DNA of 64,000 nt from Gammaproteobacteria bacterium (GTDB taxonomy: Bacteria; Pseudomonadota; Gammaproteobacteria; JAABTG01). The stretch is from assembly GCA_017999615.1 (NCBI GenBank), contig JAGNLM010000010.1, forward strand, positions 1-64,000. The letters are read 5' to 3'. Shown piece by piece: positions 1 through 8,194 of the stretch. Every line of letters starts with the position of its first letter. Within the stretch, counting starts at the first letter, position 1. Under the pieces are notes generated by a model. It was not told the origin of the DNA. It saw nothing but the letters and a program-made list of their open reading frames with translations, and did not search any database. The translations under genes and the position numbers were made by a program.

Positions 1-466
1 CGTAGGGGTCGTCCGGATAAAAGAAGGTGGAGCCGTGATCGCCCTCGATCGCGGTCACCGTGCCACCGGGACGGACGACCCGGGCGAGGCTGCGCAGCGC
101 CCGATCGGGGTCCGGCAGGTGCTCCAGGACGAAGCACAAGAAGACGTGGTCGAAGGCGCCCTCGGCGAAGGGCAGGTGCAACAGATCGGCCTGCTGGAAG
201 TGCACGCCGGAGAGGCCGGCCTCGCAGACCCGCCGTTCGGCGGCCGCCAGGGATTCGGCGGAGATGTCAACCGCCGTGATCGCGGCACCGGGGCTGCGTC
301 GCGCGAGCTCCACGGTCTGCGCGCCGACGCCGCAGCCGGCCTCCAGGACGAGCGAGCCGGCGGGGTAGCCGGTGTCGTGGTGCAGCAGCTCCGCGAGGGT
401 GCCAGCCTGGTCGAGAAGGCGTTGCGCCTCGCGCGGTGTGTAGCCGTGGACGTAATTGGGGCTCAT
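1..466 (-). CDS. class I SAM-dependent methyltransferase (C-terminus off window)
   Basis: About 155 N-terminal residues are visible; the gene runs off the left edge. The Rossmann glycine motif LEAGCGVGAQ sits at about residues 41-50, followed by an acidic strand end (AVDIS) and the later motif FVLEHLPDP, all typical of small-molecule methyltransferases of the Methyltransf_11 type. The ATG at 464-466 is preceded by a near-perfect Shine-Dalgarno (GGAGGTGATG, about 8 nt away), which fixes the start. The substrate cannot be told from the sequence. It is divergent from the fadL-side genes. Confidence 0.85.
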   Translation of the reverse strand, partial: MSPNYVHGYTPREAQRLLDQAGTLAELLHHDTGYPAGSLVLEAGCGVGAQTVELARRSPGAAITAVDISAESLAAAERRVCEAGLSGVHFQQADLLHLPFAEGAFDHVFLCFVLEHLPDPDRALRSLARVVRPGGTVTAIEGDHGSTFFYPDDPY

Positions 467-1128
467 CGTGGGCACATCACCTCCGTGGGGGTTCCGGCGC
501 CGGCGCGACTGGCGGGCGCGGGCCACGGCTCTCGTCGACCTGAGGGGGAGGTTCGCCGGTGGGGTGCTCAGGCAGAGACGCTCGAGCCGGGCCCAAAGCA
601 AAGCGCCCGCCGGCCATCCGCCCGGCGGGCCAGTCGCCGCATCGCCCGAGATCTTGTTCTGGTTCTCGCGCCGGCTCGAGGGCCGGGGAACGGGCTTGGG
701 GGGCACCTTCGCCCCACGCGGCAAGCCGAGTGTGGGAGGAACGAGCGCGGGGTTCAAGCCGGGTGGTTGACGCCCGTCTACACGCCCGGTGCTCCGTCGC
801 GCGCCTTCGAGCCCTGTGCGTGCCCGACCATGCGGATAATGCCGGCCAGCAGGGTGTGGCGGCCGACGCCGGCTGGGCACCGACCAGGACCCGCCGCCGG
901 CAGGCAAGTGTTGAGTTCTCCGACAGGGCGGACCCGGACCCCGCAATCAGCGCAGCCGGGGCCAAGGGGCCCGACCGGCCAGGAGGAGACGAACCGGCCG
1001 TCACGAAGCGTGACACTCAGGGTTACACGCCCACCCTAGAACACTCCCTCAATAGCACCCTGGAGGGTCCCGGTCGATGTCCACCGGCCTTCGGTGGCAA
1101 CTCGCCACCGAGCCCCGAAAGGACTACC
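467..1128. other. long non-coding stretch upstream of the FadL porin
   Basis: About 660 bases in which I find no convincing gene. Open frames exist on both strands but are Arg/Pro/Ala-rich and lack a ribosome binding site, as expected by chance in GC-rich DNA. A perfect 6-bp inverted repeat with a 3-base loop (GTCACG-AAG-CGTGAC) lies at 1000-1014. The right end (1068-1143) folds into the structured element listed separately. Promoters for the divergent methyltransferase and for fadL should lie here, but no clear -35/-10 pair was found. Confidence 0.5.
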
Positions 1129-1145
1129 TTGACGATCGACCGGTC
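1068..1145 (+). promoter_or_regulatory. candidate structured leader with competing hairpins
   Basis: A 9-bp outer stem (CCGGTCGAT 1070-1078 with ATCGACCGG 1135-1143) encloses two mutually exclusive hairpins. These are CCACCG/CGGTGG (1081-1086 with 1092-1097) and CGGTGGC/GCCACCG (1092-1098 with 1104-1110). The shared CGGTGG arm can pair left or right, as in an attenuator or switch. The element overlaps the Shine-Dalgarno (GAAAGGA, 1117-1123) and the start of a possible small ORF. It matches no riboswitch class I recognise, and GC-rich DNA gives chance stems, so confidence is modest. Confidence 0.35.
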
Positions 1146-1266
1146 GAAGCTAACGCTCGAGGACATTAGCGTGGAAGTGGCTTTCATGCTGGGGGGTGTG
1201 GGGCACTCCCTCATGGGCGTTAGGAAGCTTGAGATGGCTCAGCGCGACAACAAGACGAGCGAGTGA
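1129..1266 (+). CDS. possible 45-residue small protein
   Basis: A TTG start at 1129 with GAAAGGA 6 nt upstream opens a 45-codon frame ending in TGA at 1266. The peptide is mixed in composition: an acidic/hydrophobic N-terminal half (ending VEVAFMLGGVGHSL) and a charged C-terminus (RKLEMAQRDNKTSE). Most third codon positions are G or C. It lies 79 bases before the FadL porin and inside the structured leader, so it could be a leader peptide, an unknown small protein or chance. I recognise no family. Confidence 0.3.
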   Translation: MTIDRSKLTLEDISVEVAFMLGGVGHSLMGVRKLEMAQRDNKTSE

Positions 1267-1345
1267 GAGACGGCGCCAACGGCTTGCACTACCGCGCCTT
1301 CCCGACACTCTGAGAGCGCACCCGACCACGCGGAGGTAGACCGAG

Positions 1346-2662
1346 ATGACGATTGCCATCGGGATTAGGGGGTGGGCGCGCGGGGTCGTCTTGGTCGCGC
1401 TCGCAGGCGGGGGGCCCTTGACCCCGACGTCCGCGACCGCGGGCGGGGTCATCCTCTACGAGGTCGGCACGGTCGACGTGGGCCTTGCTGCGGCGGGCTA
1501 CGGCGCCCGCGCCCAGGACGCCTCCACGGTGCTGGCCAACCCGGCGGGGATGACGAGGCTCACGGGTTCCCAGGCGGCCTTCGGGGCCCAGATGCTCTAC
1601 GGCGACCTCAAGTTCTCGTCCGGCGCCGGCACCTCGGGGGCGCTCACCGGCGGCGACGGCGGTAACCCGGTCGGCTGGTTCCCCGGGGGGAGCGCGTTCT
1701 TCAGCCACAGCGTCTCGCCGGACCTCAGTGTCGGCTTCGGCCTCGCCGGTACCTTCGGTCTCGCGTTGGAGTACGACAGCGACTGGGTGGGTCGGTACTA
1801 CGTGCAGGAGGCGACCCTGATGGGGGTCTCGCTGCTCCCCTCGATCGCCTACCGCATCAACGAGCAGCTCTCCCTCGGGGCGTCGATCAACGCGATGTAC
1901 AGCAAGATGGAGCAAAAGGTCGCGATCAACAATCCGCTGAGTCCCGAGGACGGACAGCTCAAAGTGGACGACAGCGACTGGGGCTGGGGCGTCAATCTCG
2001 GCCTGCTCTACCAGATCGACCCTGCCACCCGCCTCGGCCTCGTCTACAACTCCCAGGTAGTGCTCAGCTTCCAGTCGGACGCCAAGTTTTCCAACCTGGA
2101 GCCGTTGCTGCAGGGGCTCCTCGGCGCGCGGGGGTTGCTCAACGCGAAGATTGACCTGGGGATGCGCGTGCCCCAGGGGCTGATGGGCAGCGTGTACCAC
2201 CAGCTCGACGACCGTTGGGCGCTCCTCGGCAGCGTGGGCTGGCAGGACTGGTCGGAGTTCGGGAGGGTGGACGTCGGGATCTCGGACACCGACAACCCCA
2301 AGAGTGTGACCGCCGATCTGGACTACAAGGACACTTGGCACGCCGCGGTGGGCGCCCAGTACCGCGTGAGCGAGCCTTGGCTGCTCCATTTCGGCGTGGC
2401 CTACGACTCCAAGTTCCAGAGCGGCGACGTCTCGCCCGCGCTCCCGGCGAACTCCGCCTGGCGCTTCGGCGTCGGCGCGCAGAACGAGGTGAGCAAGACC
2501 CTGAGCTGGAGCGTCTCCGGCGCGTACGTCTACACCGGCACCCTGGACGTGGACGGGCAGACTCGCGCACCAGTGGCGCTCGGCGGTCAGGGCGACCTGA
2601 AGGGCTCCTTCGAGAACGCCGGCATGTTCTTCCTCGCCGCGACCCTGAATTGGAAGTTCTGA
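1346..2662 (+). CDS. FadL/OmpP1-type outer-membrane transport protein
   Basis: 438 residues, the usual size for the family. A signal peptide covers about the first 32 residues (hydrophobic VVLVALAGG, cleavage near SATA/GG). After it come the FadL N-terminal features: AGYGARAQDAST and the NPAGM motif at about residues 67-71. The rest alternates short amphipathic strands and ends in an aromatic residue (LNWKF), as outer-membrane beta-barrels do. Members take up long-chain fatty acids or other hydrophobic compounds such as aromatics; the substrate here is unknown. Start: ATG at 1346 behind CGGAGGTAGACCGAG. Confidence 0.9.
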   Translation: MTIAIGIRGWARGVVLVALAGGGPLTPTSATAGGVILYEVGTVDVGLAAAGYGARAQDASTVLANPAGMTRLTGSQAAFGAQMLYGDLKFSSGAGTSGALTGGDGGNPVGWFPGGSAFFSHSVSPDLSVGFGLAGTFGLALEYDSDWVGRYYVQEATLMGVSLLPSIAYRINEQLSLGASINAMYSKMEQKVAINNPLSPEDGQLKVDDSDWGWGVNLGLLYQIDPATRLGLVYNSQVVLSFQSDAKFSNLEPLLQGLLGARGLLNAKIDLGMRVPQGLMGSVYHQLDDRWALLGSVGWQDWSEFGRVDVGISDTDNPKSVTADLDYKDTWHAAVGAQYRVSEPWLLHFGVAYDSKFQSGDVSPALPANSAWRFGVGAQNEVSKTLSWSVSGAYVYTGTLDVDGQTRAPVALGGQGDLKGSFENAGMFFLAATLNWKF

Positions 2663-2804
2663 GCTCGGGCCGATCTCAGTGAGTGCGCGGTCTCTGGGCA
2701 GGGCAGCCAGTGGAGTGGCGCCAGCCAACCCCCTGGCGCAGGATTCAATCCCATTGACTTCGTCCGGAGACCACTCGCGCGAGGCCGAAGACAGCTTGCT
2801 GTAG

Positions 2805-2945
2805 CTTCATCAGTACATCGCCGAGCACGGCTCACCTGCGGTGGCCCGACGCTGCATGGATGCCATCGTGGAATACTGCGAGAGCTTGGCGACCTTGCCA
2901 CTGCGCGGGACCCAACGCGACGGCGTGCGGCCAGGCCAGGGTCAC
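2805..2945 (+). pseudogene. remnant of a RelE/ParE-family toxin gene
   Basis: The frame reads QYIAEHGSPAVARRCMDAIV followed by EYCESLATLPLRGTQRDGVRPG, the central helix pair and strand of ParE-type toxins (YIA...A.R....I....E.LA..P..G..R....PG). It opens directly after an in-frame TAG at 2802-2804, so the N-terminal strand is gone. The expected continuation (GLR... and the C-terminal strands) is replaced by unrelated sequence. No antitoxin is next to it. It looks like a decayed toxin fragment beside the FadL gene; the family call rests on remembered consensus, not a search. Confidence 0.55.
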
Positions 2946-2982
2946 AAACTGACGGCCGAGCGGGGCATCACGCGCACGGAGC

Positions 2983-4602
2983 TCATTGGTCTGCTGCTCG
3001 CCGATCTGATTGATTCACGCCAGTTCCAGGCGCGGCCGCGCTGGGTCCTCGACCTGTGCGCAATGCCGATTCTCCGCCGCCAGTGGCCAGAGAACTCGAG
3101 AGCATCCGTAACGTTCCGTCATCCTGCATGCGCTGAAAGAGCTCGCGCATCAGTTCGTCGATTGCCCCGGGGTTTGAGTGCTCGTTGTCGTGGCACCCGT
3201 GATCGTCACCCTCTCCGACATAGCCGAACTCGCGAGCGAGCTCATAGTTGCGGACCTCCCGCCCGCTGCTATCAGAGAGCCGCGCGCGCAGTATGAACGT
3301 CGTGGGATTGCAGAACAGGTTCATTCCGGTCAGGCCCAGCACCAAAGCGGACCCGTACGCACCCATGGTGCCCGGTTCCCTGCGCCCGCCGCCCGCAGTC
3401 TCCATGGCCACGGTCAGAACGTAATCGGACGGGGCAAGGCCTGCCGGTGCGCCGAAAACGAACCGCGGGAAAGGCATCGCCTTGACCATGGCGAGGCGCA
3501 CGGGGCTGGCAGCCCCCGAGATGTCAACGCGCACCAGCGGGGGTACGGGCGCAACCGTAGCGTGCGGTGCAAGCGCGGCGATGAGCTCATCGTCCTGGAT
3601 CTGCTCGAACAGGCGGTGCACCAGGTCCGTGAACGCGTCCGGCTGCGTCCCCTCGTCGACGCCCACGCATCCACCGCCGGACGTGGCACGGGTGGACACC
3701 GACTCGGAGAACGCGTAGCCACGCGTGCGCGCCGGGTCCGGTCCGATGAAGTTGGCGGTGAGCGTGATGGTCGAGGCGGTACAGAGTCCGCCGAGGAGCG
3801 TGGAGAGCCCGCCAGTCGCGATAGCGAGGTAGCCGCGGCCAATGCTGAAGCTGCCATGCCGCACGTCAAAGTCGAGATCCACCAGATAATCTTCCGGTCC
3901 CCTGGCATAGTCGGTGAGCGCCCAGCGATCGAAGGGTCGCTCGACCCGCGCGACCCGTTCCACCAGTTCCTTCGCCCGATTGCTGAAGATTCGCACGAGG
4001 GGGCCGTCCGGCCCCCTGATGCCGAGCGCAATCGTATCGAGAGCCCGGTCCCGCCTCATGTCCTCGTAGATTGCCGCGAGCATGCGAGCGGTGGCGGACT
4101 CGATTTCTTCTGGGGTCGGGGTTTCGCCGCAGTGCGGTGCCTGCAGAAGCCACAGCCACGACACCGTCGAGTCGGTCTGCGCATAGGTGCGTGATGCCCC
4201 GCCCGGGCCGGTGACGGTAGCCGTCAGGTCATAGGTGCGGTGCCCACATGTGCTCGGATAGAGGGTGAGGAGCAGGATAGTAGTGGCGCGCCAGATGGTC
4301 TCGAATTCCGTCTCCGTCAGGTTGCGGTAGTCCAGCCGCAGGTCGATCCGCACGGCAGATGCCGGTGCGTCGTCCGGATTGAAGGTTAACCTGGCGTGCT
4401 CGAAGGCCGCCGTCGAGGCGGCTTCAGCGGCCCCCCGAAAACCCGGCGGCGAATCGGGAGCCGCGACGTACACCAGGAGCGGTGCGGTTCCAACCGGCAG
4501 TGTTCCACCCGCACCCCCGCCGCCGGCGCAGGCGACAACGAGCCACGCCATGACCAAAGCAAGAAGAGAGGACCTCAGCGGGAGGAGGCAACTGTTACGC
4601 AT
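2983..4602 (-). CDS. lipoprotein with three internal repeats, function unknown
   Basis: 539 residues from the ATG at 4602. That start gives a clean lipoprotein signal (MRNSCLLPLRSSLLALVMAW, then LVVAC lipobox, Cys about residue 25). A TATACT -10 box at 4672-4667 on this strand lies between this ATG and the upstream in-frame starts, which also favours it. Three modules of about 105-110 residues recur at roughly 83-185, 237-345 and 392-502. Each has an Asp-rich strand, a hydrophobic hairpin, two spaced cysteines (CGH...HCGE; LCT...GCVG; FCN...GCHD) and a closing helix (MLAAIYEDMRRDRAL, LVHRLFEQIQDDELI, LMRELFQRMQDDGTL). The protein should be exported and lipid-anchored. I know no family. Confidence 0.7.
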   Translation of the reverse strand: MRNSCLLPLRSSLLALVMAWLVVACAGGGGAGGTLPVGTAPLLVYVAAPDSPPGFRGAAEAASTAAFEHARLTFNPDDAPASAVRIDLRLDYRNLTETEFETIWRATTILLLTLYPSTCGHRTYDLTATVTGPGGASRTYAQTDSTVSWLWLLQAPHCGETPTPEEIESATARMLAAIYEDMRRDRALDTIALGIRGPDGPLVRIFSNRAKELVERVARVERPFDRWALTDYARGPEDYLVDLDFDVRHGSFSIGRGYLAIATGGLSTLLGGLCTASTITLTANFIGPDPARTRGYAFSESVSTRATSGGGCVGVDEGTQPDAFTDLVHRLFEQIQDDELIAALAPHATVAPVPPLVRVDISGAASPVRLAMVKAMPFPRFVFGAPAGLAPSDYVLTVAMETAGGGRREPGTMGAYGSALVLGLTGMNLFCNPTTFILRARLSDSSGREVRNYELAREFGYVGEGDDHGCHDNEHSNPGAIDELMRELFQRMQDDGTLRMLSSSLATGGGESALRTGRGPSAAAPGTGVNQSDRRAADQ

Positions 4603-4930
4603 GCAGGCGGTCTGGCGGCACCGCGCCGAGCGGCCCAGCAGGATGAGAGTCGCCCTGCGTATAGGGAGTATAGGCCGCATGAACCGCCTCAGCCGCACCC
4701 ACCCGCCCCCTTTCAGCCACGTCTGGCAGCGGTTGCCGGCAGCCCCTGCCGGTCTAGTAAGCGAATGAGTTGTGCGCAGACCCTAGCCGCGCCTGTCGAA
4801 TTCCTCGACGCTCGATCCCCCTCCCGGCGCGGAGAGGTCTTGCCCGCTTCGTCGCGGTGTCAAGGGCCAGCTTTATTGTCCACGCCCGGGGCCACCGTTA
4901 TTGTCCACTTCAGGTCTCGGTGGGCTCGGG
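4603..4930. other. non-coding stretch with two 11-bp direct repeats
   Basis: Upstream of the lipoprotein gene. The 11-mer TTATTGTCCAC occurs twice, at 4873-4883 and 4898-4908, 25 bases apart. Repeated short motifs of this kind occur at the termini of some insertion sequences, and a truncated gene begins immediately to the right (4931), so this may be the edge of a lost element. No transposase frame or matching inverted end was found. Confidence 0.3.
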
Positions 4931-5086
4931 TTAAGGGTTAGGGTTGTCGGTCGGGGTCTCCTGCACACGGTCCCGAAGCCGCGGGGACGGGGGCAGCGTC
5001 GGCGGGGTCTCGTCGAAGAGCGGCCCGCGGCGGAGCTCGATGCCGCCGGTCTCGAAGAGCGAGGTAAGGGTGTCGAGGTTGCTCAT
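4931..5086 (-). pseudogene. N-terminal fragment resembling an ADP-ribosylglycohydrolase
   Basis: A 51-residue frame begins MSNLDTLTSLFETGGIELRR and continues GPLFDETPPTLPPSPRLRDRV. It resembles the leader of some ADP-ribosylglycohydrolase-family proteins, in which this stretch precedes EGMLLGLAIGDALG. Exactly where the catalytic domain should begin, the frame breaks into QETPTDNPNP and a stop. The catalytic Asp residues are therefore absent. No clear ribosome binding site precedes the ATG. It is best read as a gene truncated by rearrangement; the family assignment is from memory and tentative. Confidence 0.4.
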
Positions 5087-5468
5087 GGCGTTCCGCGTCG
5101 CCCGCTCATGCGAGTCGCCCCCAACCCCGGCGCGAAGCCCGCACCAGGCAGGTGCCGGCCTCGCCGTCGGCTACACGCAGGAGAACTGGGTCGAAGCCCA
5201 CCGCTACCGCGTGACCAGCACGGTTCTGCCCAGTTCCGCCAGGGAGGTCAGGGACCGGGACTCCTGGAGAGCCCGTAGTTCTTCGAGGTTACGACCGCAC
5301 GGACGGTATCCCACACTCCGGGGCAGTTCCGCCGAGCCCCGGGGCCGTAAAAGTTTCGGAAATGACAGAGTCACATTCACCGGACTCGTCGGCGTAGCGG
5401 TTCGGGGTACTTGGGGCGGGCTCTCTCTGAGGATTTCACATTCGACTTCTTCATTACGGGACAAGCCA
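5087..5468. other. intergenic stretch before the SYLF gene
   Basis: About 380 bases with no gene I can support. One frame gives a protein-like patch (AVGYTQENWVEAHRYRVTST, about 5158-5217) that might be another gene remnant, but it has no start, no ribosome binding site and no recognisable family. Base composition drops in GC from about 5340 to 5460 (GTAAAAGTTTCGGAAATGACAG and ATTTCACATTCGACTTCTTC patches), which is where the promoter of the downstream gene probably lies. Confidence 0.4.
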
Positions 5469-6032
5469 ATGAACGCACGCAGTCCTCTGACAAGAATCCT
5501 GTTCGGCCTTGCCGCCGCAGCCCTCTTCGCGCTGGCACTTCCTGTGGCCGCCGACACCGCGGCCGACATCGAGCGTGAATCCCGCGCGGCGCTGGCGAAT
5601 CTCTACCGCACGGTGCCAGCCGCCAAGCTCCTCGGCGAGAAGGCGAGCGCCGTGTTGGTGTTCCCGGACATCATCAAAGGCGGGTTACTGATTGGCGGCC
5701 ATTACGGCAAAGGCACCTTGTTCAAAGCGGACCAGGCCCAAGGCTTCTACAGCTCCAAGGCGGTCTCCTACGGGCTGCAGGCGGGGGTGCAGACCTTCGG
5801 GTACGCCCTCCTGTTCGTGAACGAGTCGGCGCTGAAGTACCTGGACAAGAGCGAAGGCTGGGAGCTCGGGATCGGTCCTTCGCTCGTCGTGGTGGACGAG
5901 GGGGTCGCGAAGAACATCTCGACCACGACCGCCCGGGACGACGTGTACGCGTTCATCTTTGGCCAGGAGGGCCTGATGCTCGGGATCGGCATCCAGGGCT
6001 CGAAGATCACGCGGATCCATCCGGAGAAGTAG
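5469..6032 (+). CDS. SYLF (YSC84-like) lipid-binding domain protein, exported
   Basis: 187 residues with a Sec signal peptide (LTRILFGLAAAALFALALPVAA, cut near residue 30). The mature part matches bacterial SYLF/YSC84 proteins: AKLLGEKASAVLVFPDIIKG, GGHYGKGTLF, SYGLQAGVQTFGYALLFVN, GIGPSLVVVDEG and a closing GLMLGIGIQGSKITRI. SYLF domains bind phosphoinositides in eukaryotes; in bacteria they are periplasmic proteins of unclear role. The ATG at 5469 is chosen because it opens the signal peptide; the Shine-Dalgarno is weak. Confidence 0.88.
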   Translation: MNARSPLTRILFGLAAAALFALALPVAADTAADIERESRAALANLYRTVPAAKLLGEKASAVLVFPDIIKGGLLIGGHYGKGTLFKADQAQGFYSSKAVSYGLQAGVQTFGYALLFVNESALKYLDKSEGWELGIGPSLVVVDEGVAKNISTTTARDDVYAFIFGQEGLMLGIGIQGSKITRIHPEK

Positions 6033-6191
6033 CAGGCGGTCTGGGAGACCTTTTGCCGCATTCAAAGTGCGCCCGCCCTCGGGGGACTGACGCCGCTCAT
6101 GCGGGGACGACCAGGCCAACGGACACAGCCTGGGAGTTGCTCGTGAGCGAAGCAACCGGCCTCGATGTTCTCGGGGGGCAGTTCCACCCGC

Positions 6192-6842
6192 TCAGCGGTA
6201 GAGCGCCACCTCCGCCACACAGATGTCCGCCGTGAACGCGCGGCCGATGGCGAACACGCCGAGGCGCGCCAGCCGCGAGCTATCGAGCGGTTTGCCAGTG
6301 CGATAGGCGGTAAACGCCGCGAATGGCAGGCGGACCTCGGTCCAGGCAGGGGGTGCCGTGAAGCTTGCACGGTAGGACTGCCAGGGGAACCAGAGGTCGC
6401 GGGTGCGCAGGTGCAGGCCGTAGGTCTCCCCGTTGCCCCGCACCCGCAGGCGCACCCCGGTGAAGCCGGAGGCGTCGAGCGGCGCGTCGTCGGGGTCGAG
6501 GTCGAGTCCGGCCTGGACGAACCCGCCGTTGTTCTCCAGCCGGACCTCGCCCGTGAGACGCAGGCAGCGGCGCCCGTCGACCTCCTCGAGACCCACTCGG
6601 GCCCGGGAGACACCGCCCATCACGGTGTCGGTGACGGCCCCCCAGGTCGTGCCGAGGGAAGACCGCATCCCCCCCGTCGCAACGTCCGCAATGACCCATT
6701 CCTGCACGTTGACAACCTCCGCACCGGCGATGCCGGGCCACGCCATCCCCAGAAGGAGCAGGAACCACCCACGCCGGCGGGCAGAAGGGGTTGCCCGCGC
6801 GCGCTGGCGCGCCGGCAGAGAGCCGAGCCCGAACACGCCCAC
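6192..6842 (-). CDS. CIA30 (NDUFAF1-like) domain protein, exported
   Basis: 216 residues from a GTG start. A hydrophobic segment (WFLLLLGMAWPGIAGA, residues 26-41) looks like a signal peptide with a long basic head, so a start a few codons inside is possible. The CIA30 hallmarks follow: WGAVTDTVMGGVSRA, ENNGGFVQ, the galactose-binding-like strand GVRLRVRGNGETYGLHLRT and WTEVRLPFAAF. In mitochondria this fold assists complex I assembly; bacterial members are uncharacterised. It starts 7 bases after the chalcone-isomerase-like gene stops, so the two are very likely co-transcribed. Confidence 0.82.
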   Translation of the reverse strand: MGVFGLGSLPARQRARATPSARRRGWFLLLLGMAWPGIAGAEVVNVQEWVIADVATGGMRSSLGTTWGAVTDTVMGGVSRARVGLEEVDGRRCLRLTGEVRLENNGGFVQAGLDLDPDDAPLDASGFTGVRLRVRGNGETYGLHLRTRDLWFPWQSYRASFTAPPAWTEVRLPFAAFTAYRTGKPLDSSRLARLGVFAIGRAFTADICVAEVALYR

Positions 6843-6848
6843 GCCGGC

Positions 6849-7415
6849 TCAGTTGCCGCCCAGCATGCCGGCCTTCAATCCCTTGTCCGCCGGCTGACTG
6901 CCCAGCCAGATCCCGAAGACCGCCTTCTTGAAGGCGAGGTCACCCTTGACCGTGCCCCGGACCGCCCCATTGAAGGACACCTGGACACCCGCGCCGGGGG
7001 CGTAGGAAACCTCGTAGACATCCCCCTTCTTCGCCTCCTTGTCGAACAGGGCGTTGAAGGCGGCGATGGCATCGGCGATGGGCGCGGTGTTGCCGCCGGT
7101 GCTGGCGGTGAAGCCCTCGGTCCAGGTCTCGACCAGCTTCGCGGGGGAGACCCCGTCATAGATGAAGTGCATGCGTACGGCCATCGGCGCGTCGGCGGAG
7201 ACGACGGAGTCGGCGTCGGTCGCCTTCGACTTCAGGTAGAGCCCCCCCGCGTACACCTTCACGAACATCTTCTTGCGCAACCCCGCGCCGTTCAGGGCAA
7301 GGGTCTGGCCGCCGACCTGGACGGAGTCGGGCAGCGTGACGCCGCCCACGTCGAGGGCGAGTGCTTCGGTGCTGGCGAAGAGTGCGAGGGCGAGAATGGC
7401 AATCGAGGCACGCAT
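6849..7415 (-). CDS. chalcone isomerase-like periplasmic protein
   Basis: 188 residues with a signal peptide (MRASIAILALALFASTEALA). The mature part shows the bacterial chalcone-isomerase-like pattern: VGGVTLPDSVQVGGQTLALNG, GLRKKMFVKVYAGGLYLKS, MHFIYDGVSPAKLVETWTEG, GDVYEVSYAPGAGVQVSFNG and a C-terminal FKKAVFGIWLGSQPADKGLK. These proteins share the flavonoid-enzyme fold but usually not its activity; a fatty-acid or hydrophobic ligand is suspected. A good Shine-Dalgarno (GGAGG) precedes the ATG. First gene of a two-gene unit with the CIA30 protein. Confidence 0.88.
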   Translation of the reverse strand: MRASIAILALALFASTEALALDVGGVTLPDSVQVGGQTLALNGAGLRKKMFVKVYAGGLYLKSKATDADSVVSADAPMAVRMHFIYDGVSPAKLVETWTEGFTASTGGNTAPIADAIAAFNALFDKEAKKGDVYEVSYAPGAGVQVSFNGAVRGTVKGDLAFKKAVFGIWLGSQPADKGLKAGMLGGN

Positions 7416-7612
7416 GGCAGAAGGACCTCCGCGGGCACCGCCCGCACTGGCAACGAGTCTCTGGCCGGCGAACCCTGCCTGGTGTCCTCGCCGACCGCAC
7501 CGGACCCAGGGCCCCGTCGAGCGATCAACCCGCTGGCTGGCCGGGAGTGGGTCAATGAGACATCATAGTGCCCGTAAGGGGCACAAGCACCCTGCAGGAC
7601 GGAAGAGACCCA

Positions 7613-8152
7613 ATGAAATCAGTGCTGGTGTTGTACGGCAGCCGCCGGGGCCACACGGCCCGGGTTGCGCGGACGATCTGCGAGAGCATCACCGCCAGCG
7701 GCGGCCGGGCGGAGATGATGGAGATCCGCGAGGCCGTACACGAGGGGGTGGACTGGTCCCGATACGACGTGGTCGCGGTCGGGGCGCCGGTAATCTACGG
7801 GACCTACTCCAAAGAGGTGTTCCAGTTCGTGGCGGAAAACAAGACCATCCTCGACTCGAAGCCCAACAGCTTCTTCAACCTCTCCGTCGTCGCCCGCACG
7901 CCCGCGAAGGCGACGGTCGAGGGCAACCGCTACATGCAGAAGTTCCTCGAGCGCTCGGCCTGGAAGCCCAAGGAGGCGAAGGTCATCGCGGGCAAGGTCG
8001 ACTACCCGGCCTGGCCCTGGTACGACGTCCTCATGATCCAGATGATCATGAAGATCACGCACGGCCCGACGGACCGGCGGGCCGTCATCGACTACACAGA
8101 CTGGGACGACGTGCGGGCCTACGGCCGGCACCTCCTCAGCCTGGCCCAGTAA
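7613..8152 (+). CDS. hemG: HemG-type flavodoxin, protoporphyrinogen oxidase family
   Basis: 179 residues starting MKSVLVLYGSRRGHTARVAR, the FMN-phosphate loop of flavodoxins. WSRYDVVAVGAPVIYGTYSKEVFQFV matches HemG, which oxidises protoporphyrinogen IX with menaquinone or ubiquinone at the inner membrane in haem synthesis. The long insertion KPNSFFNLSVVART...GNRYMQKFL and the terminal TDWDDVRAYG also fit. GGAAGAGA precedes the ATG at 7613; the upstream in-frame start lacks a ribosome binding site. Some flavodoxins of this group have other partners, so the haem role is likely but not proven. Confidence 0.8.
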   Translation: MKSVLVLYGSRRGHTARVARTICESITASGGRAEMMEIREAVHEGVDWSRYDVVAVGAPVIYGTYSKEVFQFVAENKTILDSKPNSFFNLSVVARTPAKATVEGNRYMQKFLERSAWKPKEAKVIAGKVDYPAWPWYDVLMIQMIMKITHGPTDRRAVIDYTDWDDVRAYGRHLLSLAQ

Positions 8153-8194
8153 ATCAGAGTTCAATCAGTAACCGAACATGCATGAGGACACCCT

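Noticed and set aside
477-1016. 180-codon open frame on the minus strand next to the methyltransferase
   Set aside because: Low-complexity Arg/Pro/Ala product, no ribosome binding site and no motif; treated as non-coding.
4931-4945. TTAAGGGTTAGGGTT resembles telomere repeats
   Set aside because: Only two to three units, within the truncated gene fragment of a bacterial chromosome; most likely coincidence at a rearrangement junction.
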